Shown here piece by piece: positions 1-7,224 of a stretch of 64,000 bases of DNA; positions within the stretch are counted from its first letter, which is position 1, and each line of letters begins with the position of its first letter. A model generated the notes under the pieces. That model had not been told where the DNA came from, did no database searches, and saw only the letters and a list, made by a program, of their open reading frames with translations. A program made the translations under genes and the position numbers. The stretch comes from SFWF01 sp045539925 (GTDB lineage Bacteria > Bacillota > Clostridia > Oscillospirales > Acutalibacteraceae), in NCBI GenBank assembly GCA_045539925.1, contig JAZQGH010000121.1, forward strand, positions 1 to 64,000, given 5' to 3'.

Positions 1-169
1 CCTTCTTGTAGCCTTCTGCCGCCTTAGAGCGAGCACCCATACGCTTGGGGATGAGATACGCATCATCCCAACCCTTTGCAAAACCGATATCATAGGCGTC
101 CATGAGATCGGACTTTCTACGAGACATCTGTCTCGGACCTGTGGTCTTTTTTAAACTGATTTTACTCAT
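1..169 (-). CDS. small basic protein, 3' end outside window
   Basis: The reading frame starts at an ATG at 167-169 preceded by AAAGGAGG and stays open to the left edge, so only about 56 N-terminal residues are visible. It is rich in Lys and Arg, with a YDIGFAKGWDDAY stretch. The spacing of Tyr, Gly and Asp in that stretch resembles the DYEAGIRSGYLQ region of the 94-residue protein at 2088-2372, so the two may be distant paralogues. No family recognised. It is the last visible member of a leftward set with the SGNH hydrolase and two other small proteins; function unknown. Confidence 0.6.
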   Translation of the reverse strand, partial: MSKISLKKTTGPRQMSRRKSDLMDAYDIGFAKGWDDAYLIPKRMGARSKAAEGYKK

Positions 170-197
170 ACGTGAGTACCTCCTTTATAAATTTTTA

Positions 198-1604
198 TTA
201 GTTTTTGGTGTCGGCATTATCTGCCTCTTTTGCATAAACAGCCTTGAGCATTCTTGCAAAGTGGTCTGTAATGAGGTCCATACCTGCTTCATTGGGATGA
301 AGACCGTCATTAGTATAGCTGGAATACTCATAGCCTTCGATAGCAGCGATATCTACGAGATAACAATCGAAGTATTCTGCTATCTTTCTGATTTCTGCAT
401 TATACTCGTCGAGAAGTGCTGTGTACTTATTAGTACCGTTCGCAGGGAGAGTGAAGATAAACACGTCAGCATCTCCGTATCTCTCGGTCATCTTGTGAAT
501 CATAATTGAATACGCTTCAGCAAAAGACTTAGGAGTGATATATCCGTTCTCTTCGGTATAAATATCTGCAAGCTCATTGAACTCACCACAGTTCAGACCT
601 GCATTGAAATCGTTGATACCGATGTAAACTGCAATTACATCGGGGTTAGTACCGGAATTTTCACCGGTGTTATCGTGGAGCTGAACACATCTGTCGATAT
701 ATGCAGCACCGTTGTTATTGAGAACACGGGAGCCGGACCAAGAGTTATTTACGAGCACGTCCATATTCGTATAATCTGCGGTCTGCTTCCACCATGTTTC
801 ATCAGCAGCATTAATATCTGCCTTGGGGTAATAAACGGCATTGGAGCCGATGGTGTTGTTTGTGGTTGATGCATTATTGCTTAAACCCGAATAGGTAGAA
901 ATGCTATCTCCGAGAATGGAGAGCTTCTTGCCCTCAAGATCTACGTATTCATCGGTATAAATACCGTAGTAGATACTCTGTGTTGCCTGAAGCTTACCTG
1001 CATTTGCGAGGTCATATACAAAGTCGTTAAGATGACCGTTTGCATAGCAGCAGATAACGGGATCGTCAGACTTCATAAATGCAAGAGTTTCGTCCTCATC
1101 AACGTAGATATTAAGGTTAGAAACGTCAATAGTGATCCACTTATTTACGGTAGTACCGGTAAGCTCTTCCTTGGGAAGATAGATCTTATACTGACGGTAC
1201 GCAAAATCTGTTACGTCACCGCCTACCTTAACTGCTTCAGACTTTACTACCCAGAGGGTGAAATACTGGTTTTCGTCAACAGCCTTAACTGTACCTACGG
1301 GGGCATCAATCTTGGTAATCTTCTTGCCGGAGAAGAGAGTGGTATCCGTATATGCGTAAGGTGCTACCTGCATATTATCTCTAAGAGTGAGATTTGCGAT
1401 AGGAAAATCTTCCTTAAAGTTAGTACCAAACGTGGGATTATACTCTGTCTCGGGGAATACGATGGGCTCGTCCACGGGATCATCGGGAGTGAAGATGTCC
1501 TCGAAGGGATTTTCACCGTTACCGAACCAAGTGGCAAGACCACCTACAAGAAGAATAACCAAAAGTACCGATGCAATAATTGCTATAATACTTCCTTTGC
1601 TCAT
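198..1604 (-). CDS. membrane-anchored SGNH/GDSL hydrolase
   Basis: 468 residues. One N-terminal hydrophobic helix (about 5-27) after a short positive start suggests an uncleaved anchor with the enzyme outside. An acidic linker and a beta-rich region (about 50-220) of unknown role follow. The catalytic domain carries block I LGDSIS (Ser234), a GINDFNAG block and block V DGLHP (Asp433, His436), the classic SGNH esterase set. These enzymes remove acetyl or other acyl groups from glycans or lipids; the substrate cannot be told. A GGAGG lies about 13 nt before the ATG, which is longer than ideal. It sits 94 nt downstream of the 120-residue protein gene and is probably in the same unit. Confidence 0.85.
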   Translation of the reverse strand: MSKGSIIAIIASVLLVILLVGGLATWFGNGENPFEDIFTPDDPVDEPIVFPETEYNPTFGTNFKEDFPIANLTLRDNMQVAPYAYTDTTLFSGKKITKIDAPVGTVKAVDENQYFTLWVVKSEAVKVGGDVTDFAYRQYKIYLPKEELTGTTVNKWITIDVSNLNIYVDEDETLAFMKSDDPVICCYANGHLNDFVYDLANAGKLQATQSIYYGIYTDEYVDLEGKKLSILGDSISTYSGLSNNASTTNNTIGSNAVYYPKADINAADETWWKQTADYTNMDVLVNNSWSGSRVLNNNGAAYIDRCVQLHDNTGENSGTNPDVIAVYIGINDFNAGLNCGEFNELADIYTEENGYITPKSFAEAYSIMIHKMTERYGDADVFIFTLPANGTNKYTALLDEYNAEIRKIAEYFDCYLVDIAAIEGYEYSSYTNDGLHPNEAGMDLITDHFARMLKAVYAKEADNADTKN

Positions 1605-1651
1605 TTGAATTAAAATTCCTCCTTGTTGTTAAATTGTTGGTTTTTTGTAAA

Positions 1652-1685
1652 CTTTGGCTTACAAATACGCACTTGCAAGCCAAAG
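1652..1685 (-). terminator. hairpin between small-protein gene and SGNH gene
   Basis: A perfect 9-bp stem (CTTTGGCTT at 1652-1660 with AAGCCAAAG at 1677-1685) encloses a 16-nt loop, just after the stop of the 120-residue gene. There is no strong T tract in the leftward direction, so it may be a weak terminator or an mRNA-stabilising hairpin rather than a full stop. Confidence 0.4.
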
Positions 1686-1698
1686 TCCTACGAAATAG

Positions 1699-2061
1699 TT
1701 ATGCCTGTGCCTTAGCAACAATCATGTCGAGAAGTGTCTTGTCAGACTTGCGTGCGGGCTTAATAGCACACTCGTAAACCTCGCCATTTTCGTCACAAGT
1801 GAACACAGAGAAAGAGTTACCGGCAATAACTCTACCGGTTGCATCGTCCTTGATTTCAAAGGGCTTTACCATAAGATTCGCTGTATTAGCGTCGCCGAAT
1901 ACAATGTCAAGTACGGTATAACCGCCCTTGTCCGGGGGAACGATGGATACCTTTACATCCTTTCCTCTTACGTTACCTCTGATAAAGTATGAAAAGTAGG
2001 TGTTTCCCTTCATTTCAAAAGTTTCTCTTTCTACGAGAATAGTTCCATTGTTTTTAGCCAT
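1699..2061 (-). CDS. hypothetical 120-residue protein
   Basis: A predicted all-beta small protein with alternating hydrophobic strands and no signal peptide or membrane segment; the C-terminal third is basic. AAAAGGAGG precedes the ATG at good spacing. I do not recognise the family. It lies 26 nt downstream of the 94-residue gene and is probably co-transcribed with it and with the SGNH hydrolase. Inferred only: cytoplasmic, possibly element-borne, because this operon shares its promoter layout with the serine recombinase genes. Confidence 0.65.
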   Translation of the reverse strand: MAKNNGTILVERETFEMKGNTYFSYFIRGNVRGKDVKVSIVPPDKGGYTVLDIVFGDANTANLMVKPFEIKDDATGRVIAGNSFSVFTCDENGEVYECAIKPARKSDKTLLDMIVAKAQA

Positions 2062-2087
2062 TTGTTTTTCCTCCTTTTAATTAATAA

Positions 2088-2372
2088 TTACTTTCTGGCT
2101 TTTGTCTGAGAAATTTCTCTAGCTTCAGATTTGCTCTTACCTTCGGAAAGAGCCTTCTTGTACTTGTACAAACCTGCGTGGTCGGTCTGGCACTGAAGGT
2201 AACCGGAACGAATACCCGCCTCATAATCGGTCAGTTCCTGTCCTTCCTTGGGACCTCTCTGATGAACCTTAGATCTACGCTCATCGGCATAACCCTTAGC
2301 TCTCTTAGTGGGTACAGCCCATCTACGCTGATTGTACTTATTGCCGCCTGCTGCAGCATTAGATTTTGCCAT
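2088..2372 (-). CDS. hypothetical 94-residue basic protein
   Basis: A highly basic protein (many Lys/Arg, start MAKSNAAAGG) with no recognisable domain. The central DYEAGIRSGYLQ stretch resembles the start of the gene at the left window edge. AGGAGG lies upstream of the ATG. It is the first gene after the promoter at about 2567-2595. The charge suggests nucleic-acid or ribosome contact, but that is inference. Confidence 0.65.
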   Translation of the reverse strand: MAKSNAAAGGNKYNQRRWAVPTKRAKGYADERRSKVHQRGPKEGQELTDYEAGIRSGYLQCQTDHAGLYKYKKALSEGKSKSEAREISQTKARK

Positions 2373-2566
2373 AGATTTTAAAACCTCCTATAGTTAAAAT
2401 GATGTTGTGCCTTTCGGCTATTAAATTGTAATTTGTAATCTGCGAGTTCTATCGAAACATTCTGTTCCCTGCGACCTCGATGCTCTGAAGGTGGCCACCT
2501 ATCCTTTGCAAAGTTCAGAGAAACGATGTGTCGATTTTCTTTCCGCCTCGCTCGGATTACGTACCT

Positions 2567-2595
2567 AGTATACAGGATTTTCAAGGCAAACACCA
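2567..2595 (-). promoter_or_regulatory. promoter of left small-protein operon
   Basis: The -10 is TATACT (2567-2572) and the weak -35 TGGTGT (2590-2595), 17 nt apart. The motif CAAAATTGGGTA ends exactly 10 nt upstream of the -35, the same geometry as at recombinase genes 1 and 3. The weak -35 plus fixed upstream motif suggests activator dependence. Confidence 0.5.
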
Positions 2596-2603
2596 CTGAT
2601 ATG

Positions 2604-2641
2604 ACTACCCAATTTTGGTAACTTACTACCCAATTTTGGTA
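2604..2641 (-). repeat. tandem 17-bp operator-like repeat
   Basis: ACTACCCAATTTTGGTA occurs twice (2604-2620 and 2625-2641) with a 21-bp period, two helical turns. Each copy contains a near-dyad CCAA...TTGG core. Related single copies lie at 11993-12004 and 15203-15218. A regulator binding site upstream of the leftward promoter is likely. The rest of 2373-3048 has no credible gene; it also holds a direct repeat ATCCTATTGAA (2921-2931, 2951-2961) and a hairpin at 2725-2750. Confidence 0.6.
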
Positions 2642-2965
2642 CACCTATAACCCCTTGATTATCAATAAATTTCGAGGTTTCTACACCCATATTTCAATGT
2701 GGTACAAAGGTGGACAAAAGAAAAGGAACAAGGTAATTAAACTTTGTTCCGGATAATGTTATTATTCTGTTTTTATTCTTTTATTTGGGAAACATTTTGT
2801 GGCAATCTATTTGTTCTCCAAATATCCAAAGTATGTTCAAGAAAACAATGACAATTCTTTGCAATACAAGTTTATTTTACATTTACTGGTAGTAATCCGT
2901 TCAAAGGACGGAAAAAGCTCATCCTATTGAATATAAAAAGAAAACATGGTATCCTATTGAAGTGC

Positions 2966-2994
2966 TTTACCTCTTTGAATCAGCTTGGTATGAT
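2966..2994 (+). promoter_or_regulatory. promoter of small HTH gene
   Basis: TTTACC (2966-2971), 17 nt, TATGAT (2989-2994). It is followed at 3016-3030 by a perfect 15-nt palindrome GTGCAAAATTTGCAC in the leader, whose half-site matches the AAAGTGCAA repeats before the Fic gene. Confidence 0.5.
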
Positions 2995-3048
2995 GAAAAT
3001 GAAAAAGAATTGATAGTGCAAAATTTGCACGTTAAACAGGAGGACAAA

Positions 3049-3354
3049 ATGACTATTCAAGAAATACGGTTAAACCTTAAAGAAATCAGGTATTACTACG
3101 AACACGAAAAGTTGTTCAAAACCTATTCGAAAACTATCCCAGCTAGATATACTACAGAAATGGTTGAAAAGTACAATCGAGTTGTTGAAAATGCTCCACC
3201 GCGTCTTTATGCTGTATACATAGAGCTCTATGTGAACAATAACAGTCAAGCAGCTCTTGCAGAGGATTGGGGATTTACAAATGAGTATATAAGAAGTCTC
3301 AACAAAAAGTTGTGTACCTATATACTGAATGAATTTGAAAACACCGATAAATAA
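3049..3354 (+). CDS. small sigma-70 region-4/ArpU-like HTH protein
   Basis: 101 residues. The ATG at 3049 follows AGGAGG with 5-nt spacing, so the frame's earlier start at 2962 is rejected. The C-terminal half reads as a helix-turn-helix (QAALAEDWGFTNEYIRSLNKK), as in the sigma-70-region-4-like regulators often carried by Firmicute phages and integrative elements. It is clearly paralogous to the protein at 9724-10032: both have IRYY early, an A-PRLY block and YV-LNK/INK near the end. The two genes face each other across the HNH/Fic/STAND block. Likely a transcription regulator of the element. Confidence 0.7.
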   Translation: MTIQEIRLNLKEIRYYYEHEKLFKTYSKTIPARYTTEMVEKYNRVVENAPPRLYAVYIELYVNNNSQAALAEDWGFTNEYIRSLNKKLCTYILNEFENTDK

Positions 3355-3387
3355 AAAAGGCACTCACAGTACTAATGCTGTGAGTGC
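3351..3387 (-). terminator. intrinsic terminator (leftward)
   Basis: A perfect 10-bp stem GCACTCACAG (3360-3369) / CTGTGAGTGC (3378-3387) is followed, on the minus strand, by a T tract opposite AAAAAA at 3353-3358. It abuts the end of the rightward HTH gene and may serve convergent transcripts. Confidence 0.6.
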
Positions 3388-3472
3388 TGTTAGTAATTTG
3401 GGGGATTAAAAAAGTATGATTTTGGATTTAAAAATAATATTACATACGATTTTACTTTATATGATATTAATT

Positions 3473-3496
3473 GAAAGAGCCACTTTTCAGTGGCTC
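3473..3496 (-). terminator. terminator of YjzC-like gene
   Basis: A 7-bp stem GAGCCAC/GTGGCTC (3477-3483, 3490-3496), short loop and TTTC on the minus strand, 10 nt beyond the stop of the 62-residue gene. Confidence 0.6.
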
Positions 3497-3506
3497 AGCT
3501 GGGAAG

Positions 3507-3695
3507 TTATTTAGTTTTTTTGCCAGATTTATTGTTGGTTGCATCATTCAACACATAGGTCTGACCTGCCTTTTTTGTAGGGGGCATAGGTTCACCCTTA
3601 ACCACAGTTACTTCGTGACCGGTTTTCCCACCGCGGGGACCAACCACTCCATACTGCCCCGATTTGGGTGCTTTATTGCCTGGTTTTAAAGCCAT
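3507..3695 (-). CDS. YjzC-like small protein
   Basis: 62 residues. The ATG at 3693-3695 has GGAGG 7 nt upstream; an in-frame TTG just before it is too close to that site. The start LKPGNKAPKSGQYGVVGPRG resembles the FKPGQKAPNSGVY opening of the YjzC family of small Gram-positive proteins of unknown function. The rest is Lys/Thr-rich and probably flexible. It stands alone between terminators. Function unknown; the family assignment rests on the N-terminal pattern. Confidence 0.6.
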   Translation of the reverse strand: MALKPGNKAPKSGQYGVVGPRGGKTGHEVTVVKGEPMPPTKKAGQTYVLNDATNNKSGKKTK

Positions 3696-3909
3696 CAAGT
3701 TTCCTCCTTTCCTCGTTTTTTATATTATATCATATCCAGTTATAAAAATCAAGGATGGAACGCAACATATTGCGACAAAAAAACACGTTGGCTAACTATA
3801 TATAGTCAAAAATGTGTAACTAATTGTTTTAAAAATTATAACCCTAAAAACTAGGATGTTAATATTAGATGTTTTTTAGTATAAAACTGCATTAACTTTG
3901 CATCACCTA

Positions 3910-4839
3910 TTAGTGACACAGTTTGGCAATCACGGCTTTTTTAATTTCATCATTATTAATGCAAAAATTTTCATAGTTATCCATGTCTATTTTATCGGTA
4001 ATAATTAATCCAATTTGTCTAAGTAATACTTTTTCAACTTCCAAATAATAATCCGTTGTAGTTTTATGCTTTTCGCAAGTTTCTTTTACACTATGTATAC
4101 AACCATCATACAAACCCCAGCGATACTTTAACATAACTTCTTTTTTCTTTACCGGCAAAAAGAATTTTTCAAAACTAAATAAATCCCATAATTGAGATAT
4201 TAAATAATACATGAATTTGTCCATTTCAGTATCTTGAGTTTTAATAACATCACAAAAGGCTTTTTCAGTCAATTCGCTAAAATGTTTACTTATTTCTAAT
4301 GCAACAAGAAATAACTGCAACAAATCTTTTAGCATTTCGTCACTTATCGCATAAGGATCATTGAACACTTCTGGAGCTTGTGCAATTAAATATTGTTCTT
4401 CAAAACTATTGCCTCTTTTTTTGTTACAAGACTCACACAATAATCTTATATTACTTTCATCAGATGAACCTCCTTTTGACCACGGAATTATGTGATCAAA
4501 ATTTATTTTATCATCAGGAATATGGTTCTTACATAGTTGACATATATAATTATCTCGCCTAGTTACTCTTCTCTGAGTTACCATAGAAATATTTCTTGAT
4601 ATATTTCTAAGTTCTTTAGTTTCCGTTAAAGGCTCTGCAACCCTAAAAACTGGGCACAAGTGTCCAAAAACCCTGCACCTATATGGGTCACCCATATCAT
4701 TTCTTATCTCAAAACTCTCAACTAAGACTCCGTATGGGCAGTATTTTAATTCCCAACAAGGTTTACAAATAGCATTAATATACTTATCTGTACTTCTCTT
4801 CTTCCATTTTTCAAACGAAATTGTCACTTTATCTTTCAT
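3910..4839 (-). CDS. HNH endonuclease with cysteine-rich N-terminus
   Basis: 309 residues from the ATG at 4837-4839 (AGGTGA 5 nt upstream; a GTG 9 nt earlier is less likely). Residues 93-146 form an HNH/zinc finger: Cys100-x2-Cys103, DHIIPW (Asp115, His116), Asn130 and Cys135-x2-Cys138. Such domains cut DNA with one metal ion, the cysteines holding structural zinc. Ahead of it, Cys25, 28, 34, 55 and 62 form a second possible metal site. The C-terminal 160 residues are helical and unknown. No RuvC or bridge helix is present, so this is not IscB/Cas9-like. It may be a restriction or defence nuclease. Confidence 0.8.
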   Translation of the reverse strand: MKDKVTISFEKWKKRSTDKYINAICKPCWELKYCPYGVLVESFEIRNDMGDPYRCRVFGHLCPVFRVAEPLTETKELRNISRNISMVTQRRVTRRDNYICQLCKNHIPDDKINFDHIIPWSKGGSSDESNIRLLCESCNKKRGNSFEEQYLIAQAPEVFNDPYAISDEMLKDLLQLFLVALEISKHFSELTEKAFCDVIKTQDTEMDKFMYYLISQLWDLFSFEKFFLPVKKKEVMLKYRWGLYDGCIHSVKETCEKHKTTTDYYLEVEKVLLRQIGLIITDKIDMDNYENFCINNDEIKKAVIAKLCH

Positions 4840-5027
4840 AACTATCACCTAAATATTCTAAAACTATCTCAAATAATCTATACAGCCTTGAATTTCCCAA
4901 GTATACATAGTCATGGGCATTTTGGAATTTAAACTTTCTATGACTTTCTATGAAAAGTATCCAAATAATTTACATATACCGAATCTTCTCCAAATTGGTC
5001 AGCTGTAATGTCTATTATCAATCCTCC

Positions 5028-5408
5028 CTATATATCCTTTTCACTATAGTTTAAATAAGTCATATTCTCAGGAACATCTTGATTACCATATAGAGATAGT
5101 ATTTCAACTACAGAATGAGGAATTGATAGACGTCTTTCTTGTGGACTTTTAATACGCCCATCTTTAGCTACAAGCCAAGCATGGGTTTGTCCGCGATAAT
5201 CTCCCCATACGTAAATTGTTTCGATTCCCTTTAAGCGCAAATATTCAGCCAAAATATAGCTTGTATCACCACAGCAAGCTTTTGGAAATCTCAAAAATGA
5301 ATGATCCCAATCAAATGCTCCTTCATCCCTAGCATGGATTAGAGCTTCTCTAAAATTGCTTACATAGGGAAAAACACTATTGTCATCCATCATTTTTCCT
5401 CTTATCAT
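5028..5408 (-). CDS. transglutaminase/papain-like Cys-His protein
   Basis: Up to 126 residues. The context ACCGDTSYILAEYL (Cys45/46), THAWL (His76) and DGRI (Asp83) matches the order and spacing of a transglutaminase-like Cys-His-Asp triad, at reduced size. The start overlaps the previous stop as ATGA (5405-5408), implying coupling; an ATG at 5393 with AAGAGG before it is a good alternative. Third gene of a Fic / PD-(D/E)XK / Cys-His operon. It could be a protease, deamidase or amidase acting as a toxin, or an inactive fold; the reaction is not determined. Confidence 0.6.
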   Translation of the reverse strand: MIRGKMMDDNSVFPYVSNFREALIHARDEGAFDWDHSFLRFPKACCGDTSYILAEYLRLKGIETIYVWGDYRGQTHAWLVAKDGRIKSPQERRLSIPHSVVEILSLYGNQDVPENMTYLNYSEKDI

Positions 5409-5899
5409 CCTTCCGCAATATTATATATGGTTTCAACATTTACTCTATCGCGTGCAAACGAAAGAACAATTGATTTTGCACAAGAATACTTATATTCTCC
5501 ACTTAAAGACACGAACTGCTCTAATTTTTCAATGTCCTCTTGCGTATTCGGTTCCCAATAAGGTTTAAATTCTATAACCAAAAGATTATTGTCGTTAGAA
5601 CCTCTTTGATGAATAATTAAATCCGGGACAGCACCACAGGGGCGGCAAGGAAGTCTTTTGCAATCCTCTCCATTGCGATTATATTCACAATCCAAGTTGT
5701 ATTCGTTAAACTTATTTGACTTGTCCATTAATGCTTGCAGATAAAGACCGAATCTAAATACTATGGTTCTCTCGTGTACTTCGTTTTCAAGAAGGTATGA
5801 ATCTTTTACATATAGTTCATCTAGTGCTTTTTCAACAAGGTCATCTAAAATCTTAACCAATTTTTGATTTTTTGTTATTCTTTTATTATTGGAATCCAT
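5405..5899 (-). CDS. PD-(D/E)XK nuclease-like protein
   Basis: 164 residues, start supported by GAGGAG. Residue pattern: a helix with LYLQAL (52-57), Glu72 in CEY, PDLI (Asp93), then a hydrophobic strand LLVIEFK (Glu110, Lys112). That order is the PD-(D/E)XK nuclease core. Four cysteines (71, 80, 85, 88) just before the Asp could bind zinc. It overlaps the downstream Cys-His gene by 4 nt and follows the Fic gene by 25 nt. Likely a DNA-cutting or DNA-binding component of this small operon; substrate unknown. Confidence 0.65.
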   Translation of the reverse strand: MDSNNKRITKNQKLVKILDDLVEKALDELYVKDSYLLENEVHERTIVFRFGLYLQALMDKSNKFNEYNLDCEYNRNGEDCKRLPCRPCGAVPDLIIHQRGSNDNNLLVIEFKPYWEPNTQEDIEKLEQFVSLSGEYKYSCAKSIVLSFARDRVNVETIYNIAEG

Positions 5900-5924
5900 G
5901 ATTTCTCCTCATACTATTAAAGCA

Positions 5925-6944
5925 TTATTTTATCTTCCAGCTTCCGTTTTTCTTGCCTCCAATTCGTTCGACTATACCCTTTTCTTGCAAGGTTTTCATT
6001 GCATTTTTGACCGTTCTAAGGGATTTATCGATCTTTTCGCTTATTTCGGCAAGCGTGATTTGTGGGTTTGCTTGTATTAGGTCTATGATTGTTTTTTCAC
6101 GGTCGGTTACGTCTCGGGTGGGCTCTTCTTCCTCTTTGTATGCTATATGCATTTCACGATTAGAGAGGATGTTATCCTCATCGAGAAGAAGGTTGCGAAG
6201 GAATAGTTCCAGGTAATACGTGGTTTCTGTTACGTTCTTTGCACGGTTGTTATAATTAGCTCTTACAAGAGCATTTCTGAAATACCACGAGTTCTCGGCG
6301 AAGATGTCATTTGTTACGTTGAAACCGAGCTTGGATAGGTATTTGATGAGAAACACTGCCGTTGTTCTAGTGTTGCCTTCACCGAAAATATGGATCTGCC
6401 ATAGGTTTGAAATAAATCTTGCAATGTGCTTGATTACATCTTCTGTAGAAAGACCGGAGTAGCTGAAATTCTTTTCAAGGTTCAAATCATAATCCAGGGT
6501 TTCTCTTAGGCTATATGCATTGCCGTATGTTACCGTATCTCCGTCAAGTACCCATTCTTGCTTTGAAATATTATAATCTCTAATTCTGCCTGCATGAGAA
6601 TAAATGCCTTCAAAGAGGCGCTTATGAATAGTAATAAGCTCAATCGGAGAAAAGACAAATGAATTCTCGGAAATGATTTGAGCTATACGAACCGATACCT
6701 TATCTGCTTCTTCTGTTCTTTCGGCATGGGATTTGTTTTCTTTGTAATAGGAAGTGATGAGCTGATGCGCGTCATCAAAGGAAATATCTCCGTTAATGCT
6801 CTGCTCTGCCGTTTTGATTAGATATTCAGAAGGTTCTAGTCCATCAACCTGTTGTAATCCTATTGCTGTTTTCCATGCGTAAGTTTTGTAATATTTGGTT
6901 GGTTCTTTATCTTTAGAATATTCTTCAAAAAGCTCGTCTTTCAT
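5925..6944 (-). CDS. Fic family protein with C-terminal winged helix
   Basis: 339 residues. The Fic signature HIFGEGNTR (185-193) has the catalytic His, acidic and Asn/Arg residues intact, so it should transfer AMP or a related group to protein hydroxyls. The N-terminal helices include QQVDGLEPSE (about 31-40), where an inhibitory (S/T)xxxE(G/N) motif would sit; here it reads VDG with no Ser/Thr four before it, so autoinhibition may be altered. The C-terminal 60 residues are a winged HTH. AGGAGG is 8 nt before the ATG. First gene of a three-gene operon; the repeated TTGCACTTT sites at its promoter suggest autoregulation through the HTH. Confidence 0.88.
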   Translation of the reverse strand: MKDELFEEYSKDKEPTKYYKTYAWKTAIGLQQVDGLEPSEYLIKTAEQSINGDISFDDAHQLITSYYKENKSHAERTEEADKVSVRIAQIISENSFVFSPIELITIHKRLFEGIYSHAGRIRDYNISKQEWVLDGDTVTYGNAYSLRETLDYDLNLEKNFSYSGLSTEDVIKHIARFISNLWQIHIFGEGNTRTTAVFLIKYLSKLGFNVTNDIFAENSWYFRNALVRANYNNRAKNVTETTYYLELFLRNLLLDEDNILSNREMHIAYKEEEEPTRDVTDREKTIIDLIQANPQITLAEISEKIDKSLRTVKNAMKTLQEKGIVERIGGKKNGSWKIK

Positions 6945-6975
6945 ATTGGCTTCCTCCTGTTCATTGTTCTAAATT

Positions 6976-7004
6976 ATTATACCATAAAATCTTTTAAAGT
7001 GCAA
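6976..7004 (-). promoter_or_regulatory. promoter of Fic operon
   Basis: -35 TTGCAC (6999-7004), 17-nt spacer, -10 TATAAT (6976-6981). The -35 lies inside one copy of the AAAGTGCAA repeat, so a protein bound there would block RNA polymerase. Confidence 0.75.
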
Positions 7005-7114
7005 TACTTAAAGTGCAATTTGTTTTATTTTTTGCACCTAAATTTGCACTTTAAAACCGATTCAACTAAATAAAAAGCAACTTTTGCACTTTCAAGTTTT
7101 AATGAAAAGTGCAA
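6996..7114. repeat. AAAGTGCAA / TTGCACTTT repeat cluster
   Basis: Copies at 6996-7004, 7010-7018, 7044-7052, 7084-7092 and 7106-7114, with a partial copy at 7030-7037, in both orientations. The first covers the -35 of the Fic promoter and the last two form the arms of a terminator stem. Probable operator sites, perhaps for the Fic winged-helix domain. Confidence 0.6.
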
Positions 7115-7121
7115 AAGTTGC
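7072..7121 (-). terminator. terminator of STAND gene
   Basis: A perfect 16-bp stem (7077-7092 with 7106-7121) and a T tract on the minus strand (opposite 7072-7076), 104 nt after the stop of the ATPase gene. Confidence 0.65.
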
Positions 7122-7224
7122 AATTGAACAATTATTCTATATCTATTCTAATGCATTGATATAGCAAGAATAAGTTAAGTGATAATTAAAGTTATTATTA
7201 AATTATAAGAGGTAAATTCAAAGA

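Noticed and set aside
2604..2641. Start of a CRISPR array
   Set aside because: Only two copies with a 4-bp gap; operator-like, with no spacers and no cas genes.
2378..2644. An 88-codon minus-strand frame starting in the tandem repeat
   Set aside because: It spans the promoter, its start repeats YQNWVV only because of the DNA repeat, and it has no ribosome site.
3910..4839. IscB/TnpB-type RNA-guided nuclease with a guide RNA nearby
   Set aside because: No RuvC motifs or bridge helix; only a stand-alone HNH finger is present.
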